Shown piece by piece: positions 53,100 through 61,836 of a stretch of 64,000 nucleotides of DNA. The position numbers were made by a program, and so were the translations under genes. This DNA comes from Lachnospiraceae bacterium (lineage in GTDB: Bacteria; Bacillota; Clostridia; Lachnospirales; Lachnospiraceae). The notes below the pieces were generated by a model. The model saw only the letters and a list, made by a program, of their open reading frames with translations, was not told the DNA's origin and searched no databases. Location of the stretch: contig CAJTDN010000004.1 of the NCBI GenBank assembly GCA_910574865.1, positions 124,001-188,000 of the forward strand, written 5' to 3'. Position 1 is the first letter of the stretch. Each line of letters starts with the position of its first letter.

Positions 53100-54485
53100 A
53101 TGAATCTTAAAAAACTTGAATTTGAAAAGCTTATAGAGCAAATCTCCACTCTTTACAGAGAGAAGAAATATTCACAGCTTAAAAGCATTTTAGCAGACAT
53201 TAATCCAACTGATATTGCTGTTCTTTTTGATGAATTTCCAAATGAACAGAGGATTTTGCTCTTCCGTCTTCTTCCTAAAGAAGAGGCGGCTGAAACATTC
53301 GTTGAGCTTGACGGTGAAACGCAGGAAGCTCTCATCCATGCTTTTTCAGATACAGAGCTTCGTGAGGTTATTGACGAGCTTTACCTTGATGATACAGTTG
53401 ATATTATTGAGGAAATGCCTGCGACAATTGTAAAAAGAATACTCAGAAATACTGATGCACAGACACGAAAATCAATTAACACTCTTTTAAAATATCCTGA
53501 GGACAGCGCAGGCTCAATTATGACCCCTGAGTTTGTTGATCTGAAAAAGGATAACACTGTTGAGGATGCCTTTAAAAGAATAAGACGTACAGGTGTTGAT
53601 AAGGAAACAATTTATACTTGTTACGTTACTGACAGCTCAAGGCATCTTATTGGTGTAACTACAGTAAAAGAACTTTTGTTACACGATTATGGCGATAAGA
53701 TTGAAGAGTTTATGGAAACAAATACAATTTTTGTAAACACGCATGATGATAAAGAAATAGCGGCAAATTTCCTTGATAAGTATAACTTTCTTGCTCTTCC
53801 TGTTGTGGATATGGAAAACAGGCTTGTGGGTATCATTACAGTCGATGATGCTATTGACGTATTGCAGGAAGAGAATACTGAGGATATCCAGAAGATGCAC
53901 GCTATTATGCCTAACGAGAAACCTTATCTCAAAACAGGCATTTTTGAAACATGGAAATCTAGAATTACGTGGCTTTTGTTTCTTATGATAAGTGCAACAT
54001 TTACGAGTATGATTTTAAATGCTTTTGAGGACAAGCTTTCGGCACTGATTGTACTGACCTCGTTTGTGCCTATGCTTACGGGAACAAGTGGTAATTCGGG
54101 AGGGCAGGCGAGTGCCGTTATTATCCGTGCTCTTTCACTTAAAGAAATAGATTTTAAAGATATTTCTAAAGTTATATGGAAGGAATTCAGAGTAGGTGTT
54201 CTGTGCGGAATTACACTTGCTGCTGTCAATTTTGTTAAAATATGGTTTGTTGACAGAATATTGTTCGGTATGAGTGCTATTACTATTCAGGTTGATCTTG
54301 TAATCAGTCTGACACTTATAATCGAAATTATTTTTGCCAAAATGGTTGGATGCGTATTTCCTATTCTTGCAAAAAAAATGAAGCTTGACCCGGCTGTAAT
54401 ATCATCTCCGTTTATTACGACGGTTATGGATGCGCTTTCACTTTTAATTTATTTCTGGCTGGCAACAATGATACTTCATATATAA
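53100..54485 (+). CDS. mgtE: MgtE-family magnesium transporter
   Basis: A 461-residue channel. An N-terminal superhelical domain (about 1-125), two CBS domains (about 135-250) and five C-terminal membrane helices with the pore motif LTGTSGNSGGQAS are in the MgtE order. It imports Mg2+ and is gated by intracellular Mg2+ through the CBS domains. GGAG precedes the ATG; 36 bases upstream a stronger AAGGAGG precedes a two-codon ATG-GAA-TAG. The gene is AT-rich. Confidence 0.93.
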   Translation: MNLKKLEFEKLIEQISTLYREKKYSQLKSILADINPTDIAVLFDEFPNEQRILLFRLLPKEEAAETFVELDGETQEALIHAFSDTELREVIDELYLDDTVDIIEEMPATIVKRILRNTDAQTRKSINTLLKYPEDSAGSIMTPEFVDLKKDNTVEDAFKRIRRTGVDKETIYTCYVTDSSRHLIGVTTVKELLLHDYGDKIEEFMETNTIFVNTHDDKEIAANFLDKYNFLALPVVDMENRLVGIITVDDAIDVLQEENTEDIQKMHAIMPNEKPYLKTGIFETWKSRITWLLFLMISATFTSMILNAFEDKLSALIVLTSFVPMLTGTSGNSGGQASAVIIRALSLKEIDFKDISKVIWKEFRVGVLCGITLAAVNFVKIWFVDRILFGMSAITIQVDLVISLTLIIEIIFAKMVGCVFPILAKKMKLDPAVISSPFITTVMDALSLLIYFWLATMILHI

Positions 54486-54516
54486 AAAAGCAGTTTTTCA
54501 AACCTGGTTTTTTATA

Positions 54517-54890
54517 GTGAGCCCGACGGCACACGCTTCTAAAGGGTGAAAATCCCTAGTCTGCCTTAGTAGTGGGAAGGACACAGCCGAACAGCAAGGG
54601 TGTCCATCGTGAGGTGGAATATGAAGGAAGCTGTAAGCAAATCTCTGGTCTGACAAACAGAAATCACATCAGGTTGCAGTTAAGGATAAGGTGGCTATAC
54701 AAACTAAAGTCCAATAACTACTCGGAATTAGCTGTAATAAATGTGGCAGATATATGGAGAGAAAGAAGTGTGTGGTACTCGGGGAGGTCTCGCCAGCAGG
54801 AGAAAACAGAGTAAGAAAGAGGTGTTTCAGAAAATTGCTGAAAGAAGAAATATAGCACTGAAACTTATCATGAAGAAGTGATTTTCAAAT
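54517..54890 (+). other. Truncated group II intron (5' RNA part)
   Basis: The region starts GTGAGCCCGACGGC, close to the GUGYG intron 5' end, and contains AGGGTGAAAATCCCT, CAAGGGTGTCCATCGTGAGG and GAAGGAAGCTGTAAGC, sequences typical of domain I of bacterial group II introns. No reverse-transcriptase/maturase gene or domain V/VI is present before the next gene remnant at 54914, so it is cut at its 3' side and inactive. Confidence 0.75.
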
Positions 54891-54894
54891 TCAG

Positions 54895-55073
54895 ATTTAT
54901 GGAGGATGCTTTTATGAATAAGTTATTGATGTTTGAGTCCATTGATACGTCTTTGTTTGGAGATTTTGTGCAGATATTAGCCATCAAGCGGAAGCCTTAC
55001 AAACCGAATTGAAACGATGATAAAAGAACGGTTTGGTCTGGATATTCCGATTTTCGTTATATCAAAGGAGGAT
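54895..55073 (+). repeat. 179-bp chimeric repeat, copy 1
   Basis: From ATTTATGGAGGATGC to GAGGAT this matches 59736-59914 at the same length with few substitutions. It covers the DUF3788 tail and the DUF1697 joint. Confidence 0.88.
54914..55012 (+). pseudogene. DUF3788 3' remnant with its own start
   Basis: The frame MNKLLMFESIDTSLFGDF then VQILAIKRKPYKPN matches the last 30 codons of DUF3788 (see 15239). A GGAGG before the ATG could allow translation. It ends at TGA (55010), within the joint to DUF1697. Confidence 0.78.
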
Positions 55074-55367
55074 CTCGAAGATATTTTGCAACATGCGTCG
55101 GCTTGGTGGGGCGATGTAAATAAAAAAATCTATGATAATCTGATTTTTATTATGGCTCCAGCTACATTTGCTGAAGTATGGGGTGAGATTGGAGAACTCA
55201 GGGAAGGATTAGAAAAGATTAAGAATTATAAGGTAGCGGTATTCTGGTCTTTCAGCCGAAAGGATTATCAAAAAACAAACTGGTGGAGGGAGACGGCAAG
55301 TGCGAACATCAGCGGCAAACCGACAATCAGAACGGCAAACACTGTCAGGAAGATTGCCGGAATGTAG
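55014..55367 (+). pseudogene. DUF1697 gene, 5' truncated
   Basis: The frame IKERFGLDIPIFVISKEDLEDILQHASAWWGD...ANTVRKIAGM matches residues 70-186 of the DUF1697 protein at 29943 at high identity. The first 70 codons are replaced by a DUF3788 tail. The joint falls at CCTTACAAACCGAATTGAAAC, which resembles CCTTACAGACCGGATTGAAAC in the complete gene. Confidence 0.82.
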
Positions 55368-55402
55368 TTGTTTCTCAAATTCCGGTTTGAGGGGTGAAAA
55401 AT

Positions 55403-55660
55403 ATGCAGAACAACGAATTACTGAATCATTTGGATAAGCTACATACGACCGAATTGGGTGTAGAAAGAATCAAGAGAAACCTTGCTTTGGATATCGATCA
55501 TGTTGTTGATTGGTGCAGAAATAGGATATCTTCTGTTGAAGCATCCATATCGAGAAAAGGAAAGAACTGGTATATAACGGTTGACGGGTGTATCATTACG
55601 GTCAACGCTTATAGCTATACGATCATCACGGTGCATAAGGTACAGGAACAGCAAAGATAG
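55403..55660 (+). CDS. DUF3781-family protein (intact copy)
   Basis: An 85-residue protein (MQNNELLNHLDKLHTTELGV...) ending in NWYITVDGCIITVNAYSYTIITVHKV, the DUF3781 pattern. Function unknown. Compared with the remnant at 30539 it shows the uninterrupted target of the mobilizable element. ATG 55403 follows GGGGTG. Confidence 0.82.
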   Translation: MQNNELLNHLDKLHTTELGVERIKRNLALDIDHVVDWCRNRISSVEASISRKGKNWYITVDGCIITVNAYSYTIITVHKVQEQQR

Positions 55661-55695
55661 CAATAAAGAATTCACAGAAAGAGCGGTACAAGAAT

Positions 55696-56421
55696 ATGAC
55701 TTCACGAGAAAAGAAAAATAAAGTAATTCAACAAGTTATCAAACCGGCGCTCAAAGAAGCAGGTTTTCACAGCCTTCGGGGAACACAGGCTTTTTCCATC
55801 CATAAGGAAGCTTGCACAATCGCCGTAAATATTCAAAGCTCCCAATTTAACAGCAATGTTACCGGGTTTTCCTTTTGGCTGAATATCGTAGTAGATACGC
55901 CTGACCTTTCAGATGAACAACTACAAGATGTTACTTTTTTCAAATCTTTTACAGAAGCTTGCTTTTTGCCGCATCAAGGCAGGTTACACCCGCTCCGTGA
56001 TATACGGGGTTATGTCATTGACGGTTATAAAAACTACAAGCCGATGGATACCCCCTATGAGGAGATTCAAGCCATCATTGCAAATGATATGCAGCAGTAT
56101 ATCATTCCGGGGCTATCCCAGATTGGCAGCATAGCAGATTATCAAGAATGCGTTGCGCTGTGGCAAGAAGAATCAAAAAGTCAGTTTGTACGTCTGGTAG
56201 ATTACTTTTCGGAAGCGCATATGCTGACATTACCATTTCAAAAAGATACTTGGATTGGCACCGTAAATATGAAAGAGCTCGTTGAGAAGAAAAAGACACT
56301 ATGCCTTACCACAGATGAAATCATGCAAAATAAATCAATTTATTGCAAAGTGCGTGAATTATCGATGCATCCGCAAGAGGACACATGGCCGTTGATTTGC
56401 ATGACGCTCTCTGCAGAATAA
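55696..56421 (+). CDS. DUF4304-like hypothetical protein
   Basis: A 241-residue soluble protein with the DUF4304-like start VIQQVIKPALKEAGFHSLRGTQAFSIHKE followed by NIQSSQFN and FWLNIVV. No signal peptide or membrane helix. Function unknown. It is the first undamaged long gene after the DUF3781 gene. Confidence 0.65.
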   Translation: MTSREKKNKVIQQVIKPALKEAGFHSLRGTQAFSIHKEACTIAVNIQSSQFNSNVTGFSFWLNIVVDTPDLSDEQLQDVTFFKSFTEACFLPHQGRLHPLRDIRGYVIDGYKNYKPMDTPYEEIQAIIANDMQQYIIPGLSQIGSIADYQECVALWQEESKSQFVRLVDYFSEAHMLTLPFQKDTWIGTVNMKELVEKKKTLCLTTDEIMQNKSIYCKVRELSMHPQEDTWPLICMTLSAE

Positions 56422-56468
56422 GATGATTTGAAATATGCGGAACTTCCTTTGAGAAGGAGGAGCAAACA

Positions 56469-57058
56469 ATGAAGGAGTTTTTGGGTAAAATACGGACTCC
56501 CCAAAATCATACTTTTTGGAGTTTTTATGGGGGTCTTTTCAAAATATTTGGATTACCGGCAGGCAAACCTCCCGGCGTTATTACATCTGATTGACAGTGC
56601 GGTGGATCTGCATAACTTTCTGGGGAAATTAGCACCATGGATTGTTATTGCGGTGTGCATTGCCGTTTACAGCACAACTCCTATAAGGGTTGGCATCTTT
56701 TTGCGGGAATGGTATCAAGCTACTATTGGTACAGCAATTTCGTAGCTGGATTTTTCCCGAAAAGCTATGCCCTTGTCTGGATAGCATTTACAGTTGCATC
56801 CTCTTTTTTGTGTTGGTATGCTAAAGGTACAGGGCTGGTTGCTTTTTTCTGTCCCCAGGTGTTATAGGGGTATTGCTGAACTGTGCGTTTAGCTATGGGA
56901 TGTTTTATATAGATATCAGTTCGGGGCTTGAGCTTTTAATGCTGGCGATTGGCGTGATTGTTTTACGCAGATCTTTTAAGGAAACAATAGGTATGTTAGG
57001 AGTAGGGGCTGTTTTTGCCATCATTATGAGAGCGGTCATACCATTTCGTATCTGGTAG
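56469..57058 (+). pseudogene. Multi-span membrane protein gene with several frameshifts
   Basis: Fragments in three frames form one hydrophobic protein: MKEFLGKIRTPQNHTFW, FSKYLDYRQANLPALLHLID, PWIVIAVCIAVYSTTPIR, LVWIAFTVASSFLCWYAKG, and ISSGLELLMLAIGVIVLRRS to FRIW. At least three shifts lie between 56500 and 56870. AGAAGGAGGAGC precedes the ATG. It resembles small DUF6518-type membrane proteins, but I am not certain. Confidence 0.65.
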
Positions 57059-57064
57059 AACAAA

Positions 57065-57762
57065 GTTTGATGAATCAGAAAGACAAGGAGGAATGATTCA
57101 CTATGAATTATACGAAAGTTGATATAGATGAATGGAGTAGAGGAAGTCTCTTTCAATTTTATATCGAAAAAATGCGTATTGTTATGAGTTTGACCGTCGA
57201 TATTAATGTGGCGCCGCTGATTACCTATACAAAGAAGAATGCTCTGAAATTCTATCCGGCCATGATATGGGTTGTATCTAAGGTAATCAATTCCCATGAT
57301 GAGTTTAAATACAGCTGGGACGCGGACGGGAATCTGATCCGTTGGGATTCTATTTCACCGTCCTATACGGTATTTAATCGGGATGACGAGTTTTTCTCTA
57401 AGTTTGTAACGGAATATACGGATGATATATTTGAATTCTATCAACGGACTGTGGACGACCAGAGAAAATATCAAGAAGAGCGGGCGATCATCGGAAACCA
57501 GCCGCAGAACTTCTTCGATGTTTCCTGTTTGCCATGGGTAAAGTATAAGCATTTTGATGTTCATGTATTTGACGAGGGAAAGTTTTTAGCTCCTGTTTTG
57601 ACATGGGGGAAATATGAAGTGCAAAACGGCAATGCACTTATGCCGCTTACTATGAATATTCATCATGCTGTGGCAGATGGCTTTCATCTTTCAAGGTTTT
57701 TCAATGAAGTGCAGGAGCTGATTGATTCGTATGCAGAGTGACGAGGAATGAAAAAACTGGAA
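57065..57762 (+). repeat. 698-bp duplication containing cat, copy 2
   Basis: Matches 25817-26514 over the full length. Right of CTGGAA the copies diverge completely. Confidence 0.9.
57103..57741 (+). CDS. cat: Chloramphenicol acetyltransferase, CatA type (copy 2)
   Basis: A 212-residue enzyme differing from copy 1 (25855) at only five or six residues, for example Ala for Thr in DADGN and Phe for Cys in DDEFFSK. The active-site HHAVADGFH is intact. Both copies appear functional. It is followed by a GNAT gene rather than PAP2. Confidence 0.88.
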   Translation: MNYTKVDIDEWSRGSLFQFYIEKMRIVMSLTVDINVAPLITYTKKNALKFYPAMIWVVSKVINSHDEFKYSWDADGNLIRWDSISPSYTVFNRDDEFFSKFVTEYTDDIFEFYQRTVDDQRKYQEERAIIGNQPQNFFDVSCLPWVKYKHFDVHVFDEGKFLAPVLTWGKYEVQNGNALMPLTMNIHHAVADGFHLSRFFNEVQELIDSYAE

Positions 57763-57780
57763 TTTACGGAGGTATGTTGC

Positions 57781-58215
57781 ATGGAAATCAAAAAAATAGA
57801 TGTTTTCCAAATCAGTAATGCAATTAACCTGATTTGGAAAACATTTTTACAGTTTGAAGCCCCAGAGTATTCCGTTGAAGGTGTACAGTCGTTTAAAAAT
57901 TTTATTGAGGATAAAGAAATTATTCAAACATTAGAATTTTGGGGTGCTTATGAGTACAATGAGTTAAAAGGTGTTATTGCTACAAATGAGAATAGAAAGC
58001 ATATATGCTGTTTTTTTGTCAAAGCGCAGTATCATAAACAAGGAATTGGGAGGAAGCTTTGGGAATGTCTTTTAGAAAATAGCTCCAGTGAAATTATCAC
58101 GGTAAATTCTTCACCATATGCCGTTCCTGTTTATCGTAAATTGGGTTTTGTAGATACAGATATAGAACAATTATCTGATGGTATGAAATACACACCTATG
58201 AAATTTGAGAGATAA
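57781..58215 (+). CDS. GNAT-family N-acetyltransferase
   Basis: A 144-residue GNAT protein: VKAQYHKQGIGRKLWECLL contains the acetyl-CoA-binding Q-x-x-G-I-G-R loop, and NSSPYAVPVYRKLGFVDTD the usual C-terminal motif. ATG 57781 follows GGAGGT. AT-rich like the genes after it. Substrate unknown. Confidence 0.9.
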   Translation: MEIKKIDVFQISNAINLIWKTFLQFEAPEYSVEGVQSFKNFIEDKEIIQTLEFWGAYEYNELKGVIATNENRKHICCFFVKAQYHKQGIGRKLWECLLENSSSEIITVNSSPYAVPVYRKLGFVDTDIEQLSDGMKYTPMKFER

Positions 58216-58302
58216 ATTGTGATTTGTCTAAATAAATCAAGATAGATTCATTGATACTATGTATATTTGATATGGATATAATTAGATGGTGGCTATAGCA
58301 AA

Positions 58303-59202
58303 ATGAGAGAAATAGAAACGATACAGAAAATACAGGACTATATACGCATACATCATAAAGATGATAATTTCAATACAAATGATGTTTGTTCTAAGATTGG
58401 GTATTCAAGGAGACAGGCTGACAGGCTTTTCAAGAAGTATCTGAACAAAACACTACAAGAATATGTTAATGCAGTTTGTTTAACGGAAAGCGCAAATGAA
58501 TTACTGAATACAAAAAAAACAATTTTGGAAGTTGCATTGAACAGTCATTATGAAACACACGAGGGGTTTTTGCGCTCCTTTTATAAAAGATTTCATATCA
58601 CTCCCTCTGTATATCGTGAGAAAAAAACTGCTATTCCATTATTCATACAATATCCGATTAGTCACTATTTTGCTTTGCTTAAACATAAGGAGGAATTATT
58701 TATGGGTAATGATTTAAGTTTTTGTATGATTACTGTCAAAGAACGTGAAAGAAGAAAGTTGATTTATCTCCCATCACATCATGCACAAGATTATTTTTCG
58801 TATTGCGAAGAAGTTGGCTGTGAATGGGAAGGTCTGCTAAATAGTATTCCAGAAAAATTTGAACCTGCTGCTTTGATTGAATTACCAGACAAATTAGTCG
58901 AAAATGGTTTTTCAAAGATAGCAGCAGGCGTTGAAGTGCCATTAGATTATGACAAAGAACTTCCAGAAACATATAAAACAGTGGAACTTCCAGAATGTAT
59001 CATGCTTTATTTTCAAAGTGAACCATACGAGAATGAAGAGGACTTCTGTAAGGCGATTGAGATCACATATGCAGCGATAGGAAAATATAATCCTGCCTTA
59101 TATGGATATAAATTCGCATATGATATAGCTCCAAGTTTTAACTTTGGCGCAGATGCAAGTACAGGAGCAAGGATAGCTGTTCCAGCACTACTAACGGATT
59201 GA
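58303..59202 (+). CDS. AraC-family regulator with GyrI-like effector domain
   Basis: A 299-residue protein. Residues 5-105 hold the AraC double HTH (VCSKIGYSRRQADRLFKKYLNKTLQEYVN; ILEVALNSHYETHEGFLRSFYKRFHITPSVYR). Residues about 140-299 resemble a GyrI/effector-binding domain (VKERERRKLIYLPSHH, AGVEVPLDYD, ECIMLYFQSEPYENEEDF). Such regulators sense small drugs. An internal ATG with AAGGAGG at 58701 could produce the effector domain alone. Confidence 0.85.
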   Translation: MREIETIQKIQDYIRIHHKDDNFNTNDVCSKIGYSRRQADRLFKKYLNKTLQEYVNAVCLTESANELLNTKKTILEVALNSHYETHEGFLRSFYKRFHITPSVYREKKTAIPLFIQYPISHYFALLKHKEELFMGNDLSFCMITVKERERRKLIYLPSHHAQDYFSYCEEVGCEWEGLLNSIPEKFEPAALIELPDKLVENGFSKIAAGVEVPLDYDKELPETYKTVELPECIMLYFQSEPYENEEDFCKAIEITYAAIGKYNPALYGYKFAYDIAPSFNFGADASTGARIAVPALLTD

Positions 59203-59291
59203 ATAGCTATAAATTCTGATTTGAACGAATTTAATAAATCCTAGTTTATGGAATTGAGAAAATCGGAAGTTGCAGAGGGAGTGAAATTGAA

Positions 59292-59729
59292 ATGTGCATG
59301 GAATGTTATATTAATGAAAACAGAATAACACCACTATTAAATCCATTGGATTGTTTAGCAAACCACTCACAATACATTTGTGGGACTTGTGGGCGGTGTA
59401 TTTGTATTGAACATGACCCCAAGCGTGGATTGCAACGGTGGAATTTCCCTTTTAAGTCGTTAGAAATTGCGAAATTATATTTGCGTACTGCTGATTACAG
59501 TATGAAAAAGCCATGTGGTATTTATGAGATGAAAAGTGAAAATGGCAGACTTTCATACAAAATCTTTGCGGACAGCGAGGCTTTGCAATTATACCTAAAA
59601 AAGAACAATAGAAAAACTTGTGAAACAATGAAACCTATTTTCATTGTTGAAGAATACAAAGAATACGCAAATACGCAGATAAGAAAATTAACGTCTGATG
59701 AAATACAGAAATATATGTCAGAGCGATAA
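59292..59729 (+). CDS. Cys-rich zinc-binding-type hypothetical protein
   Basis: A 145-residue protein with CMECYINENRITPLLNPLDC and YICGTCGRCICIEHDPKRG, Cys/His spacing that could bind one or two zinc ions. The C-terminal half (KPCGIYEMKSENGRLSYKIFADSEAL) is soluble. Unknown function. AGAGGGAG precedes the ATG. Confidence 0.65.
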   Translation: MCMECYINENRITPLLNPLDCLANHSQYICGTCGRCICIEHDPKRGLQRWNFPFKSLEIAKLYLRTADYSMKKPCGIYEMKSENGRLSYKIFADSEALQLYLKKNNRKTCETMKPIFIVEEYKEYANTQIRKLTSDEIQKYMSER

Positions 59730-59735
59730 ATATGA

Positions 59736-59914
59736 ATTTATGGAGGATGCTTTTATGAATAAGTTATTGATGTTTGAGCCCATTGATACGTCTTTGTTTG
59801 GAGATTTTGTGCAGATATTAGCCATCAAGCGGAAGCCTTACAAACCGGATTGAAACGATGATAAAAGAACGGTTTGGTCTGGATATTCCGGTTTTCGTCA
59901 CATCAAAAGAGGAT
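59736..59914 (+). repeat. 179-bp chimeric repeat, copy 2
   Basis: Same DUF3788-DUF1697 joint as 54895-55073. At its right end (GAGGAT) it is joined to ABC-ATPase sequence instead of the rest of DUF1697. Confidence 0.88.
59755..59914 (+). pseudogene. DUF3788 tail fused to a DUF1697 fragment
   Basis: The frame MNKLLMFEPIDTSLFGDF ends in KPYKPD at TGA 59851, then a short DUF1697 piece (IKERFGLDIPVFVTSKED) runs to about 59914. It has lost all else of both genes. Confidence 0.78.
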
Positions 59915-60072
59915 GGGAAACCTGGACAAGCGAGACCGGAGCGGAGATTATGAGCTTGCTTCGGGAGATCAATCAGACGACCGGCCAGACGATCATCATG
60001 GTAACGCATTCTCCGGAAGCGGCAAGAAGCACCAGCTGCATGATTACTGTACAGGATGGTGTAATTATCTAA
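59915..60072 (+). pseudogene. ABC-transporter ATPase 3' remnant
   Basis: The frame SETGAEIMSLLREINQTTGQ then TIIMVTHSPEAARSTSCMIT is the D-loop to H-loop end of a MacB/LolD-type ATPase, ending with DGVII at TAA 60070. The part with the Walker motifs is absent, and small frame breaks occur at the joint. Confidence 0.78.
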
Positions 60073-60117
60073 ATAGAATGAATATAGACGAGATACCTGG
60101 AACATAAAAAAGAATAG

Positions 60118-60174
60118 CAAGCGTTATGGAAATGATTCAGGATCATTGCCTCCGTAACGCTTGTTCGTATTTTT
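60118..60174 (+). terminator. Large hairpin terminator
   Basis: CAAGCGTTA (60118-60126) pairs with TAACGCTTG (60155-60163), and ATGAT/ATCAT pair inside. A short T run follows. Confidence 0.65.
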
Positions 60175-60293
60175 ATACAGGTATAAAAGTACGATATTCG
60201 ACAGACCTTAACACAAAGAGCAACATTATGCAAGAAAAAGAAATACGAATACACTATAATGATATTATCGGAATCATTTTGCGGAGGTGACTC

Positions 60294-61109
60294 ATGAATA
60301 ACACTGGCAGTAAAATCGTTTTTGACGAAAAACTTAATATAGAGGTATTGACACTGACAGGGATGATTGAAAGTTTGCCTCCGCATTTTCATGATTACTA
60401 TGAATTAGGCTATATAGAAAGCGGAAGCCGACGGGTAATATGCCAGGGTAAGGAATATACCATAGGAAAAAATGACCTGCTCCTTTTTAACCCGAATGAT
60501 AATCATACTTGTTTAGAATTGAAAAAGGAAATGCTGGATTTTAGATGCTTTCACATTACGACTGATCGCATGGAAGAATTGACATTGGAATGTTTAGGAT
60601 ATGCCATATGTCCTTATTTTGAACCGCAGATTGTTTATCAGAGCGACCTGATTCCGCAGATCACAGAATTGATTGACTTAATTGAAAATGGCTCATATTG
60701 TGACTTGCAAAAGGAAGAATTGCTTTATATGATCATTGGCGATTTGGTTGCCGACTACTCCCAACCAGTGGAATACGAACAGATAGATGTTTCAGATGTT
60801 ATAAAACGTGCTTGTGAGTATATTGAAAGGCATTATGCCTCAAATATTGCCTTATGCGATTTAAGTTCCTTTACGGGTTTCAGCAAGTACCACTTTATTC
60901 GGATGTTTACGAAAGAAAAGGGGATATCTCCCTATCGCTTTATTGAATGTATTAAAATGACTGAAGCAAAAAAAATGCTGAAGGCTGGGGAAGACTTATC
61001 AAATATTACCTATCAGCTTGGATTTAGCAGCCAAAGTCACTTTACTAATTTTTTTAAAAAATATGCCATGGTTACTCCAAAACAATATAGCAAGCTTTAT
61101 AACGCTTAA
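60294..61109 (+). CDS. AraC-family regulator with cupin domain
   Basis: A 271-residue protein. Residues 20-105 form an AraC-type cupin (LPPHFHDYYELGYIESGSRRV...LLFNPNDNHTC), and residues 165-271 the double HTH (LCDLSSFTGFSKYHFIRMFTKEKGISPYRFI; DLSNITYQLGFSSQSHFTNFFKKY). A broken copy of its last HTH lies at 48372. GGAGGTG precedes the ATG. It probably activates a neighbouring transporter or sugar/drug gene that has been lost (see ABC remnant). Confidence 0.9.
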   Translation: MNNTGSKIVFDEKLNIEVLTLTGMIESLPPHFHDYYELGYIESGSRRVICQGKEYTIGKNDLLLFNPNDNHTCLELKKEMLDFRCFHITTDRMEELTLECLGYAICPYFEPQIVYQSDLIPQITELIDLIENGSYCDLQKEELLYMIIGDLVADYSQPVEYEQIDVSDVIKRACEYIERHYASNIALCDLSSFTGFSKYHFIRMFTKEKGISPYRFIECIKMTEAKKMLKAGEDLSNITYQLGFSSQSHFTNFFKKYAMVTPKQYSKLYNA

Positions 61110-61157
61110 AATGTATTTTTTGTTGGGTATAGATCCACACTAACAGGAGATGATGAT

Positions 61158-61663
61158 ATGGGAAATTAGTCGTGATAGAAATCTCTGAGTCAGGAGATAA
61201 AATTGGAGAAAAACTGCTTATGCTGTTAAATGTCCAGCAGCGGCAGGCATTAATAAAATACCTTCTTAGTGAAGAAAAGAAGGATACCGATTCAGCTGAT
61301 AGCCCATGTGACGGCTTTCAAATCCATGATCCACAGGCGGAAGCCGATAGGGGATTCACAGAGATCGAGATGGGAGAGCTGTACTTTTGTTTGGAGCAGC
61401 GGCTTGTACGTGTGAGAGGACAAGTGATTGAGTTAACAGCAAAAGAATTTGATATTCTTGCGCTATTGCTCACACATCCCAAAAGGGTATTTACTTATGA
61501 ACTGATCATGGAGTTGGTCTGGAACGAGGATTATACTTTTTATTCCAAAAAAGCGGTAAGCAATCACATGAGTAACCTGCGGAAGAAACTCAAAGTTACA
61601 CCGGATGCTTTGGACTATATTAAAAACATTGTTGGTGTCGGCTATAAATTTGACGCACCATAA
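61158..61663 (+). pseudogene. OmpR-type winged-helix gene without receiver, probable 5' frame break
   Basis: The C-terminal 95 residues are a response-regulator winged helix (VIELTAKEFDILALLLTHPKRVFTYELIMELVWNEDYTFYSKKAVSNHMSNLRKKL). The N-terminal part (GDKIGEKLLMLLNVQQRQALIKYLLS) is not a receiver domain. AGGAGATGATGAT and ATG at 61158 give only MGN before TAG; one more A would join MGKLVV to the long frame. A GTG at 61172 could start a 163-residue product without a good binding site. Confidence 0.65.
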
Positions 61664-61687
61664 AAAACATATAATTTGCCATTGTTA

Positions 61688-61769
61688 GCAGAATAGCGGT
61701 AATCGTCAAGAATCTGGATAAACTGGCCCGTCAGTTCGCCGTGCCTTGACGATTATTTGCGATTCTGCT
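61688..61769 (+). repeat. Long inverted repeat upstream of vanR
   Basis: AGCAGAAT...TAATCGTCAAG (61688-61710) and CTTGACGATTA...GATTCTGCT (61745-61769) pair over about 19 of 24 positions with a 34-base loop. It is followed by a TTGACA (61788) and no T run. It may be a regulatory hairpin or a small element remnant. Confidence 0.6.
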
Positions 61770-61836
61770 ACTGTTGTTTCATATACGGTTTTGACACATA
61801 ATAAAGACAGATTATCGCAATGTAAGGAGTAATGCA

